In this document: piece by piece, positions 8,552-16,597 of the stretch | Numbering within the stretch: the first letter of the stretch is position 1 | Layout of the letters: each line of letters starts with the position of its first letter | DNA from: Spartobacteria bacterium | Lineage (GTDB): Bacteria; Verrucomicrobiota; Verrucomicrobiia; Chthoniobacterales; UBA10450 | Direction: 5' to 3' | Assembly (NCBI GenBank): GCA_003167555.1 | Contig: PMSN01000006.1 | Location: forward strand, 1-64,000 | Length of the DNA: 64,000 nt | Translations under genes and position numbers: made by a program | Notes under the pieces: model-generated | Told to the model about the DNA's origin: nothing | What the model saw: the letters and a program-made list of their open reading frames with translations, nothing else | The model's database searches: none

Positions 8552-10033
8552 ATGAATAATCGCTCTTCAATTCCGCCCCCTGCGAACAACGTTGGCGATA
8601 TGTCCGCTGAAGAATTTCGGCAGTACGGCCATCAATTGATTGATTGGATTGCGGACTTGTTTGCAAATATTGGCGATTTCCCTGTTTTCCCAGACGTTCA
8701 ACCAGGCGACATCCTCAGCAAATTGCCAAAGGCGCCGCCTGTCAAAGGTGAACCTATGGGTGAAATTCTGGCTGACGTTGACCGCGTGATCATGCCAGGA
8801 ATGACGCACTGGAATCATCCGCGCTTCTTCGCTTACTTCACTTCATCGGGCAGCGCGCCTGGAGTTCTGGGCGAATTGCTCAGCGCGGCTTTCAATGTCA
8901 ACGGCATGCTCTGGCAATCCTGTCCATCCGCGACAGAACTGGAGCAGGCCACGCTTGGTTGGCTTAGGCAGATGCTCGAATTGCCATCAGAATATTTTGG
9001 GATCATTTACGATGGTGGATCAAACAGTACGTTTCATGCAATCGCAGCGGCGCGCGAGCAGTTTGCTGAATTGGAGATTCGTGAACGCGGGCTAGCAGGA
9101 CGCAGCGATGTGCCGAAGCTTCGCCTTTACACTTCCGACCAGGGCCATTCGTCAATCGACAAAGCTGCAATCGCGCTAGGACTGGGATTGGACAGCGTGC
9201 GTCGAGTAGCGGTTAACGATCAATATCAAATGAATCCGCAAGCTCTTGAAGAAGCAATTGCGGAAGATCGCAGCGTCGGCGTTTTGCCATTCTGCGTGGT
9301 TGCCACCGTCGGCTCGACCTCCTGTACGAGCATTGATCCGGTCGCCGCGATTGCCGACATTTCCGAACGCGAATGTTTGTGGCTGCACGTTGATGCGGCG
9401 CACGGCGGCGCGGCCGCAGTTGTGCCCGAAATGCGTTACGTGCTCGACGGTTGTGAGCGCGCCGATTCGATCGTCGTCAATCCACACAAATGGCTCTTTG
9501 TGCCTCTGGATTTGAGTGTGCTGTATACGCGGAAGCCCGAAGTGTTGCGGCGCGCCTTCAGTTTGGTGCCAGAGTATTTGCGAACGATCCCCGGGGTTGA
9601 GGCCGTGAATTATATGGATTACGGCATTCCGCTTGGTCGCCGTTTCAGAGCACTGAAGCTATGGTTCGTCCTTCGTTACTTCGGGGTGGAGGGCATTACA
9701 GCCAGGATTCGTGAACACCTTAGGCTGGCGCGGCAGTTTGCAAAATGGGTTGATGACCATCCAGAGTTTGAACGTCTAGCGCCGGTGCCTTTGAGCACAG
9801 TCTGCTTTCGCGCTCATTGGCCGGGAATGGATGACGATGACTTGTTGAACCATTTCAATGAACGGCTTATGCAGGCTATCAATCACACTGGCGAGGCTTT
9901 CTTGTCGCACACGAAGATATCGGGGCGTTTTACACTCAGGCTCGTCGTGAGCCATCTGTGGACAAGTGAAGCGCACGTTGCTCGCGTTTGGGCAGTCATA
10001 CAGAGGCATTTTCAATTGTTAAGAGATGGGTGA
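8552..10033 (+). CDS. Pyridoxal-phosphate-dependent group II decarboxylase (aromatic amino acid type)
   Basis: This 493-residue cytosolic enzyme would decarboxylate an aromatic or related L-amino acid to an amine. The PLP lysine is in NPHKWLF (Lys313). The cofactor aspartate/alanine pair is in LHVDAAHGG. The substrate-side motifs THWNHPRFFAYF and the HSS block (DQGHSSIDKAA) match the AADC/tyrosine-decarboxylase family. Length and domain order are complete. It stands between the rhomboid-like gene and the DUF4386 array, 34 bases before the first member, so co-transcription with that array is possible. The exact substrate (Tyr, Phe, Trp or DOPA) cannot be read from sequence. Confidence 0.88.
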   Translation: MNNRSSIPPPANNVGDMSAEEFRQYGHQLIDWIADLFANIGDFPVFPDVQPGDILSKLPKAPPVKGEPMGEILADVDRVIMPGMTHWNHPRFFAYFTSSGSAPGVLGELLSAAFNVNGMLWQSCPSATELEQATLGWLRQMLELPSEYFGIIYDGGSNSTFHAIAAAREQFAELEIRERGLAGRSDVPKLRLYTSDQGHSSIDKAAIALGLGLDSVRRVAVNDQYQMNPQALEEAIAEDRSVGVLPFCVVATVGSTSCTSIDPVAAIADISERECLWLHVDAAHGGAAAVVPEMRYVLDGCERADSIVVNPHKWLFVPLDLSVLYTRKPEVLRRAFSLVPEYLRTIPGVEAVNYMDYGIPLGRRFRALKLWFVLRYFGVEGITARIREHLRLARQFAKWVDDHPEFERLAPVPLSTVCFRAHWPGMDDDDLLNHFNERLMQAINHTGEAFLSHTKISGRFTLRLVVSHLWTSEAHVARVWAVIQRHFQLLRDG

Positions 10034-10067
10034 CGCAATTCAATCATTCACCTAAGGAGTAACTAAC

Positions 10068-10796
10068 ATGAGCACAGTTGTAATGACGAAACGGATTGCA
10101 GAAGCGTCGCCGCGTTTCAAGGCCAGGATGGCTGGCGTCTCCTATTTGCTCGGAAGCCTGACGTCAGTTTTTGGCCAAATGGTCGTTCTCGGCATGCTCG
10201 TTGTGCCCGCCAGCGCAACCGCGACAGCGGCCAACATCCTCTCGCACGAGTCTCTATTTCGGCTAGGGTTCGTGGCTTCCATCATGACTGTGCCGTTCCA
10301 TCTCATTTGGGCGGTTCTCTTCTATGGTCTCTTTAAGCCGGTCAATAGGAGCGTCTCGTTACTCGCTGGGTTTGTCATGCTCCTGGGATGCGCGATGTGG
10401 GCCCTTAGTAGTCTTTTTCACCTCGCCCCCTTGCTCGTCCTGCAAGGCAAGAGCTCCTTGGGCGCATTTGCGCCTGAACAGTTGCAGGCTCTGGCGCTCA
10501 TGCTGGTCAAATTGAATGCGCAGGCCTACGACATCGGCCTGGTGTTCTTCGGATTCTGGTGTGTCCTGATCGGCTACCTCATTTTCAGGTCAACCTTCCT
10601 GCCTCGAATTATTGGTGTGCTGGAGGTGCTTGCCGGATTGGGTTACCTGACTCTTCTGTGGCGGCCGCTCGCACACTCTCTGTATCCCTACAACCTCGCC
10701 CTCGCCGGCCCCGGGGAAATATCACTGATGCTGTGGCTCCTCGTGAAGGGTGTGAACGATCAACGATGGAAGGAGCAAGCCTCGTTAAGTATATGA
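10068..10796 (+). CDS. DUF4386 membrane protein (array member 1)
   Basis: This is a 242-residue membrane protein with about six helices. The family signature is the first helix after RFKARMAGVSYLLGS, followed by VPASATATAANILSHESLFRLGF, the conserved loop before helix 2. AAGGAG at 10053-10058 is a good ribosome binding site. The stop overlaps the next start (ATGA at 10793-10796), coupling it to MDR-A. DUF4386 has no proven function. It is the first of five paralogs within 6 kb. Confidence 0.85.
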   Translation: MSTVVMTKRIAEASPRFKARMAGVSYLLGSLTSVFGQMVVLGMLVVPASATATAANILSHESLFRLGFVASIMTVPFHLIWAVLFYGLFKPVNRSVSLLAGFVMLLGCAMWALSSLFHLAPLLVLQGKSSLGAFAPEQLQALALMLVKLNAQAYDIGLVFFGFWCVLIGYLIFRSTFLPRIIGVLEVLAGLGYLTLLWRPLAHSLYPYNLALAGPGEISLMLWLLVKGVNDQRWKEQASLSI

Positions 10797-11908
10797 AAAT
10801 AAAACGAATACTAAAGTGGAGTGCGCGTGCGATTTTGGTCGCGCTAATATTGACCTTCCTGTGGGGGTTTATCGCCTACTGGAGGTCGACGAACGACTGT
10901 GATCGCAAGACCGGCGCTCCGGCAAATCCTGTGAAAGCCATCGTTCATTGTGAGTATGGGGGACCCGAAGTTCTTACCCTGGCGGACGTTGAAAAGCCGG
11001 TTCCGAATGACAATCAACTCCTAGTCAAAGTTCGGGCGGCCTCCCTGAATCCACTCGACCTCACTATCCGAGGTCCGTGGCTGATCCGCCCGATCTTAGG
11101 AATGCGCAAACCAAAAGACACTCGGCTAGGCGTCGACTATGCGGGGACTGTTGAAGCAGTCGGCAAAAATGTAACCCAGTTCAAACCTGGCGACGAGGTG
11201 TTCGGCGGCACAAACGGGGCCTTGGCCGAATATCTGTGCGTCCGGCCCGATCGCGCAGTCACGCTCAAACCCGCGAACATGACGTTTGAGCAAGCGGCTG
11301 CTGTTCCCGTAGCGGCTATCACCGCTCTGCAAGGTCTTCGCGACAAAGGAAAGATTAAGCCTGGCCAGAAAGTCCTGATCAATGGCGCCTCGGGAGGCGT
11401 TGGGACTTTCGCGGTCCAGATAGCGAAATCCTTCGGGACGGAAGTGACCGGCGTGTGTAGCACGCGAAATCTCGACATGGTTCGATCAATCGGCGCAGAT
11501 CACGTGATCGACTACACGAAAGAGGATTTCACCAAGACCGATCAACGATACGATCTGATCTTTGACCTTGTCGGGAACCATTCGTTTTCCGAGCGTCGGC
11601 GGATTCTGAATCCAAATGGCATCTGTGTCATGGCCGGGGCTGGAGGAGCAGGGTGGCACGACGGTATCGTCACGGCCCTGGTTGGTGAACTTAACGCTTA
11701 TGTGGGGTCTTGGTTCGTGAGCCAGAGGTTCCTCGCGTATATTTCCAGTTTTAACAAACCGGACATGGCTATCCTCGGTGACCTCATGCGGGATGGAAAG
11801 ATGACCCCAGTTATCGACAAGACCTATAAATTGAGCGACGTCCAGGCTGCTCTCACGTATCTGGAAACGGGACACGCTCGAGGAAAAGTAGTGATAACTG
11901 TGGACTAA
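10793..11908 (+). CDS. Membrane-anchored MDR-family NAD(P)-dependent oxidoreductase (MDR-A)
   Basis: This 371-residue protein has an N-terminal transmembrane anchor (residues about 10-30, ARAILVALILTFLWGFIAYW) and a short linker. From about residue 44 there is a quinone-oxidoreductase-like medium-chain dehydrogenase: the GroES-like part contains LGVDYAGTVEAVGKNV, and the Rossmann motif is NGASGGVGTFAVQIAK. The zinc-binding residues of classical alcohol dehydrogenases are absent, so it is expected to reduce carbonyl, enone or quinone substrates with NADPH. The anchor would place the catalytic domain at the membrane. It is a near-duplicate of MDR-B. Confidence 0.85.
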   Translation: MKIKRILKWSARAILVALILTFLWGFIAYWRSTNDCDRKTGAPANPVKAIVHCEYGGPEVLTLADVEKPVPNDNQLLVKVRAASLNPLDLTIRGPWLIRPILGMRKPKDTRLGVDYAGTVEAVGKNVTQFKPGDEVFGGTNGALAEYLCVRPDRAVTLKPANMTFEQAAAVPVAAITALQGLRDKGKIKPGQKVLINGASGGVGTFAVQIAKSFGTEVTGVCSTRNLDMVRSIGADHVIDYTKEDFTKTDQRYDLIFDLVGNHSFSERRRILNPNGICVMAGAGGAGWHDGIVTALVGELNAYVGSWFVSQRFLAYISSFNKPDMAILGDLMRDGKMTPVIDKTYKLSDVQAALTYLETGHARGKVVITVD

Positions 11909-11941
11909 CACCAAAGCCAACTACATGGGCGGAGAGAAAAT

Positions 11942-12658
11942 ATGAACTCGATTAAGAAACAAGCACGAATCGCGGGATTCTGGTACCTACTGCTCGGAAT
12001 CTCCGCCTCTATTGGCCTTACGATCCCCAGCGAAATCATGGTGCCTGGGGACGCAACCGCGACGGCCGATCACGTTCGAGCTTCCGAGACCCTTCTCCGT
12101 ATGGGCATCGGGAGCGAACTATTCTATCAGATCATTGCCATTTTCTTAGTTCTGGCTCTTTATCGCTTGTTCAAAGCGGTCAGCGAAAAACAGGCGGTCC
12201 TGATGGTGATTTTGGGCGCTCTGGTCTCGGCTCCGATCGTATTTGTCAATGTCCTCAACGAGATCGCCGCGCTGATCCTTGTCGGTAGTGCCAACTTCCT
12301 ATCGGTATTCGATAGACATCAGCTGGATGCCTTAGCCTACCTGTTCCTCCGTTTGCACAGCCAGGGAATTGTCGTTGCCGCAATCTTCTGGGGGCTTTGG
12401 CTATTTCCGTTCGGCATTCTTATTATTCGATCGGGCTTCATTCCGCGCTTCCTGGGTTACTTGCTGTTCATGGCGGGTTCCGGCTATCTGGCCAGTTCCT
12501 TCACCGCCCTCGTTCTGCCATCGTACCGGCCTCTGGTTGACCAGTTCGCGACGCGCCTGACGATGGCGGAACTGCCGATAATCTTTTGGCTCTTGATCTG
12601 GGGTGCGAAGGATCAATCGCGAAAAGAGCAACCGACGGATGCGGTCGCGCCCGCATAG
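11942..12658 (+). CDS. DUF4386 membrane protein (array member 2)
   Basis: This 238-residue protein begins MNSIKKQARIAGFWYLLLG, a start shared with members 4 and 5. The loop VPGDATATADHVRASETLLRMGIG is followed by about five more helices and ends in a short basic tail. It lies between MDR-A and MDR-B on the same strand with gaps of 33 and 24 bases, so the pair DUF4386-MDR is repeated twice in tandem. Confidence 0.85.
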   Translation: MNSIKKQARIAGFWYLLLGISASIGLTIPSEIMVPGDATATADHVRASETLLRMGIGSELFYQIIAIFLVLALYRLFKAVSEKQAVLMVILGALVSAPIVFVNVLNEIAALILVGSANFLSVFDRHQLDALAYLFLRLHSQGIVVAAIFWGLWLFPFGILIIRSGFIPRFLGYLLFMAGSGYLASSFTALVLPSYRPLVDQFATRLTMAELPIIFWLLIWGAKDQSRKEQPTDAVAPA

Positions 12659-12682
12659 CTGATCTTATGGTTCGTTACACCT

Positions 12683-13798
12683 ATGAAAATAAAACGAATA
12701 CTAAAGTGGAGTACACGCGCGATTTTGGTCGCGTTAGTATTGACGTTCCTGGTGGGGTTCATCGCTTACTGGAAATCGACTAATGACTGTGATCGCAACA
12801 CCGGTGCTCCGGCAAATCCTATGAAAGCTATCGTTCATTGCGAGTATGGGGGACCCGAAGTTCTTAAGCTGGTAGATGTTGAGAAGCCGACTCCGACAGA
12901 CAACCAGGTCCTGGTCAGAGTTCGCGCGGCCTCCCTGAATCCGCTGGACCTCACCATTCGCGGCCCGTGGCTCGTGCGCCCGATCTTGGGAATGCGTAAA
13001 CCAAAAGACACCCGGCTGGGTGTTGACTATGCGGGGACAGTCGAAGCAGTCGGCAAGAACGTAACTCAATTCAAACTCGGCGATGAGGTGTTCGGTGGGA
13101 CACGCGGGGCCTTGGCCGAATATGTGTGCGTTTTGCCCGATCGCGCACTCACGCTCAAACCCGCGAACATGACGTTTGAGCAAGCGGCGGCTGTTCCCGT
13201 GGCGGCTATCACCGCTTTGCAAGGTCTTCGCGATAAGGGAAAGATTAAGCCTGGCCAGAAGGTCCTGATCAATGGCGCCTCGGGAGGCGTGGGCACCTTT
13301 GCGGTGCAGATCGCGAAATCCTTCGGGACCGAAGTGACCGGCGTATGTAGCACGCGAAATCTCGACCTGGTCCGGTCAATCGGTGCAGATCGCGTGATCG
13401 ATTACACGAAGGAAGATTTCACCAAGACTGATCAACGCTATGATCTGATCTTTGACCTTGTCGGGAACCATTCGCGCTCAGAACGTCAGTGGATCTTGAA
13501 TCCAAATGGCATCTGTGTTCTGGCCGGGATCGGAGGATCAGGACAACACCCGGAAACGTGGGGGCGTTTGGTTGGGAATCTAAAAGTCGCTCTGTTGTCG
13601 CGGTTCATTGACCAGAAGTTCGTCATGTTGATGGCGAAACTGAACAACGAGGATTTGACCATCCTAAGCGACCTCATGCGCGCCGGAAAGGTGACACCGG
13701 TCATCGACAGGACCTACCCGTTGCGCGAGGTCCCTGACTCCATCCGCTATCTGGAAACTGGCCACGCTCGTGGCAAAGTAGTAATCACAGTCGAATGA
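12683..13798 (+). CDS. Membrane-anchored MDR-family NAD(P)-dependent oxidoreductase (MDR-B)
   Basis: It has 371 residues, the same length and architecture as MDR-A, and its first 30 nucleotides are identical to MDR-A. The Rossmann stretch is also almost unchanged. The main divergence is at about residues 285-345 (GIGGSGQHPETWGRLVGNLKVALLSRF), the substrate/lid region, which suggests different substrates after a recent duplication. The stop overlaps the next DUF4386 start (ATGA at 13795-13798), as for the first pair. Confidence 0.85.
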   Translation: MKIKRILKWSTRAILVALVLTFLVGFIAYWKSTNDCDRNTGAPANPMKAIVHCEYGGPEVLKLVDVEKPTPTDNQVLVRVRAASLNPLDLTIRGPWLVRPILGMRKPKDTRLGVDYAGTVEAVGKNVTQFKLGDEVFGGTRGALAEYVCVLPDRALTLKPANMTFEQAAAVPVAAITALQGLRDKGKIKPGQKVLINGASGGVGTFAVQIAKSFGTEVTGVCSTRNLDLVRSIGADRVIDYTKEDFTKTDQRYDLIFDLVGNHSRSERQWILNPNGICVLAGIGGSGQHPETWGRLVGNLKVALLSRFIDQKFVMLMAKLNNEDLTILSDLMRAGKVTPVIDRTYPLREVPDSIRYLETGHARGKVVITVE

Positions 13799-14574
13799 CA
13801 CTGCACACAGTAGAGCCGGCCCAACAGACAGCCGCCAAAGTCGCGGGGGTTAGTTCCATAATCGCAATGGCGATCGTCGTGTTCGCTAACTATGGGCTAT
13901 TAAACCCTCTTATTGTCCCGGGCAATACTGCGGAAACCGCTCGGAACATCGTGGCGCACGAACGCGCGCTGCGCATTGCCGTCACCTGCTTTCTCATTTA
14001 CAGCGCAAGCGTTGTTGTTCTTCTCGCCGCGCTCTACGTGATTCTTAAACCGGTAAATCGGGGCCTCGCCCTGGTTGCGGCACTCTTCCGCCTGGTCTTC
14101 GCCTTGTTGTGGCTTCTTACGGCGCTCAATCTGCTGGGTGCGCTGCGGCTCCTGGGCAGCGCGAGTTACTTGCAAGTCTTCGAGCCAGAGCGATTGCAGG
14201 CCCTGTCCAGGCTCGGCCTCGCCTCGAATTTCGACGATTATTACGTCGGCCTGCCGTTCTTCGCATTGGCCTCCACGGTTTGCAGCTACCTGTGGTTGAA
14301 GTCGAAATACATCCCAAAGGGATTGGCCGCGTTCGGCGTGATCTCATCTGCGTGGTGCGTGTTGTGCGCTTTCGTTTTCCTCATTTTTCCCGGCTTCGGC
14401 AAGCCGGTCGATCCGTACTGGTTCGATTCGCCGATGGCCATATTCGAACTAGTCCTGAGCGTCTGGCTTCTGTTTAAGGGATTAAAGCCGGGCTCGTCCT
14501 GTAGGGCGTCTGTGTCAGACGCCGGATCAGATAGCTCGCCGTCTCACAGAGACGGCCTACAATTCCCGGATTGA
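13795..14574 (+). CDS. DUF4386 membrane protein (array member 3), tail encoded by a dispersed repeat
   Basis: This 259-residue membrane protein has its signature loop as VPGNTAETARNIVAHERALRIAV. It is the most divergent member and lacks the MNS-KKQ start. The last 25 or so codons (SCRASVSDAGSDSSPSHRDGLQFPD) are read out of a palindromic intergenic repeat at 14501-14560 that recurs at 18932-18991. The native C-terminus was therefore probably lost or extended by repeat insertion. Confidence 0.8.
   Translation: MTLHTVEPAQQTAAKVAGVSSIIAMAIVVFANYGLLNPLIVPGNTAETARNIVAHERALRIAVTCFLIYSASVVVLLAALYVILKPVNRGLALVAALFRLVFALLWLLTALNLLGALRLLGSASYLQVFEPERLQALSRLGLASNFDDYYVGLPFFALASTVCSYLWLKSKYIPKGLAAFGVISSAWCVLCAFVFLIFPGFGKPVDPYWFDSPMAIFELVLSVWLLFKGLKPGSSCRASVSDAGSDSSPSHRDGLQFPD
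14501..14560. repeat. Palindromic dispersed repeat, type C copy 1 (GTAGGGCG...CCTAC)
   Basis: The element starts GTAGGGCGTCTGTGTCAGAC and ends GACGGCCTAC. Its arms pair imperfectly around GCCGTCTC/GAGACGGC. A related copy is at 18932-18991. Here it lies inside the 3' end of a coding region. Confidence 0.65.
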
Positions 14575-14585
14575 GAACAGACGAT

Positions 14586-15296
14586 ATGAACTCACTGAAG
14601 AAACAAGCACGCTTCGCGGCAATGCTCTATTTCTTAAACGCCCTCCCTGCCCCGTTCGCGCTCCTGTATGTCCCCAGCGTGCTCATGGTTCGAGGAGACG
14701 CAACGGCTACGGCTCACAATGTCCGCGATTCCGAGGCTCTTCTTCGGCTTGGCATGGCCGGCGAACTGTTTTCTTCGACGGTCTGCATTTTTGCCGTCCT
14801 GGCTTTTTACCGCCTGTTCAAGGCGGTGAGTGGGAAACATGCGATGGCCATGGCGATCCTGCTTCTGATCTCGGTCCCTATCTCGTATCTCAACGTGCTC
14901 AACGATCTCGCCGCGCTCACCTGCGCCCGCGGCCCTGAGTTCCTTGCCGTCTTCGATCAACCTCAGCGAGACGCCTTCGTCTTGTTCTTCCTCCGCTTAC
15001 ACAACCAGGGATTTATCCTCGCCCAAATCTTCTGGGGACTTTGGCTGTTTCCCTTCGGCATCCTGATCATGCGCTCCGGTTTTATCCCTCGCTTCCTGGG
15101 CATCAGCGTGATCGTGGCCGGTTGCGGCTACGTGATCAGTTCGTGTGCCACCCTGTTTCTCCCCGGATATGCCGCCACCATTAGTCAGTTCGCGATGATT
15201 CTCGAAATGGGCGAATTGCCGCTCGTCTGGATGTTGATCTGGGGTGCAAAGGAACCTCCGGCGAATCACCCACGCCTCCATCCGGCCCCAGCCTGA
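14586..15296 (+). CDS. DUF4386 membrane protein (array member 4)
   Basis: It has 236 residues from ATG 14586 (MNSLKKQARFAAMLYFLNA). A TTG at 14571 would add five residues but lacks family support. The loop VRGDATATAHNVRDSEALLRLGMAG and about six helices are present. It is most similar to member 2 over its whole length, for example FWGLWLFPFGILIMRSGFIPRFLG. It follows member 3 within 11 bases. Confidence 0.85.
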   Translation: MNSLKKQARFAAMLYFLNALPAPFALLYVPSVLMVRGDATATAHNVRDSEALLRLGMAGELFSSTVCIFAVLAFYRLFKAVSGKHAMAMAILLLISVPISYLNVLNDLAALTCARGPEFLAVFDQPQRDAFVLFFLRLHNQGFILAQIFWGLWLFPFGILIMRSGFIPRFLGISVIVAGCGYVISSCATLFLPGYAATISQFAMILEMGELPLVWMLIWGAKEPPANHPRLHPAPA

Positions 15297-15331
15297 TAAC
15301 TTCTTCCCGACTCGCGACGCAAAGGACAGAC

Positions 15332-16039
15332 ATGAACTCAATCAAGAAACAAGGAAGACTTGCAGGTTTACTGTGGTTTTTGTGCGCGCTGACAGGAGGA
15401 TTTGGCCTGATCTACATTCGGTCCAACGTCCTCGTGCCGGGAGATGCAGCGGCGACGGCCGCTCATATCGTGGCTTCTGAGTTCTTGTTCCGTGCGGCGA
15501 TCGTAGGTAATCTTCTCTCGCAGGTCTTCCTGTTCTTCTTCGGATTGACCCTCTTCCATTTGTTTAAGGAGGTTGATAGGAAGCTGGCGATGGTCGTTTT
15601 AGGCTCGGTCATGCTGACCGTCGGCATAGCGGTCGTTAATAATCTGAATTCGTTTGGAGCCCTGGTCGTGTTGAGCCAGGCTGATTACTTGAAAGTGTTC
15701 AGTCCTGAGCAACTCCATGCCGTGGCCATGTTTTTTCTCAGGATGGGCAACAGTTTTGGACAAGGACTCCTGGAGATATTCTGGACACCGTACTTCTTTG
15801 CCTTCGGGTTACTTGTTATCAAGTCCAGGTTCCTTCCGAAGATCCTGGGCATTCTCTTGCTGATCATGAGTATCGGCTACGCGGCCAATATCCTGACGAA
15901 AGTTCTCGTCCCCCAGTTTTACCCAGCGTTCTTCACCGAGCTGGCGATGTCGCTCGGCGCTCTCGGTGGAATTCCGACGATGCTTTGGCTCCTGATCATG
16001 GGGGCGAAAGATCAACCATTGGTCGACCGAGCCTCGTGA
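15332..16039 (+). CDS. DUF4386 membrane protein (array member 5)
   Basis: This 235-residue protein begins MNSIKKQGRLAGLLWFLCA. The family loop is VPGDAAATAAHIVASEFLFRAAIVG, and helices continue to a terminal helix ending in MLWLLIMGAKDQ. The C-terminal 'LLIxGAKDQ' motif is common to members 2, 4 and 5. It is the last DUF4386 in the array, 27 bases before a smaller four-helix protein. Confidence 0.85.
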   Translation: MNSIKKQGRLAGLLWFLCALTGGFGLIYIRSNVLVPGDAAATAAHIVASEFLFRAAIVGNLLSQVFLFFFGLTLFHLFKEVDRKLAMVVLGSVMLTVGIAVVNNLNSFGALVVLSQADYLKVFSPEQLHAVAMFFLRMGNSFGQGLLEIFWTPYFFAFGLLVIKSRFLPKILGILLLIMSIGYAANILTKVLVPQFYPAFFTELAMSLGALGGIPTMLWLLIMGAKDQPLVDRAS

Positions 16040-16066
16040 TCGCGATATGCTTACCGCCTAACGATT

Positions 16067-16579
16067 ATGGAACCGGGTGAAGCACTCAGCACCGCGTCGC
16101 AACTGGCCATGGCGCTGGCGGGATTTGCTGGCGTGGTCGTCGCCTTCCGCAGCGGCGCGTTGCATGAATGGGCGCCGACCGACAAGTTGCGGCTCCGGCT
16201 TTTGTTGAGCAATTCAGTGGTGCCACTGCTTGCCTGCCTCATCGCCATGTTGCTCCTAAGTGTGAAACCGCCTCCGCCATGGATCTGGCGCGCGTGCAGC
16301 GGTCTCTCGCTCGCTCTGATGGTGCCGTTCGGCCTGTCGACGATGAAAGGCGTGCGTGCGATCCAGTCTGGCGGATTGAGCATAGTCGGCACATCGCGGT
16401 TGCTCTTGCATGGGCTCGGGATTCTTGCGCTAGTCGCAACGCTTCTCCAAGTTTACAACGTTGTGGCTCTCAATGCGTTTTGGGCGTTCTTCGCCACGAT
16501 CGTCGTACAGCTTGTAGCCGGCATCCTCCAGTTCGTTCGACTCATTCTTCTGCCGTTACGCCAAACGAGTGATCGTTAG
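16067..16579 (+). CDS. Hypothetical four-helix membrane protein
   Basis: This 170-residue protein starts MEPGEALSTASQLAMALAGFAGVVVAFRSG. Four hydrophobic helices are predicted (about 10-28, 45-65, 78-98 and 108-155 as a pair). No known domain is recognised. It stands between DUF4386 member 5 and MDR-C, 18 bases before the latter, and is probably transcribed with the array. Confidence 0.65.
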   Translation: MEPGEALSTASQLAMALAGFAGVVVAFRSGALHEWAPTDKLRLRLLLSNSVVPLLACLIAMLLLSVKPPPPWIWRACSGLSLALMVPFGLSTMKGVRAIQSGGLSIVGTSRLLLHGLGILALVATLLQVYNVVALNAFWAFFATIVVQLVAGILQFVRLILLPLRQTSDR

Positions 16580-16597
16580 ATCATCAATCCCCGTTTT

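Noticed and set aside
10559-10792. N-terminal extension of MDR-A into the DUF4386 gene
   Set aside because: The extension is out-of-frame DUF4386 sequence; ATG 10793 matches the start of the paralog at 12683 exactly.
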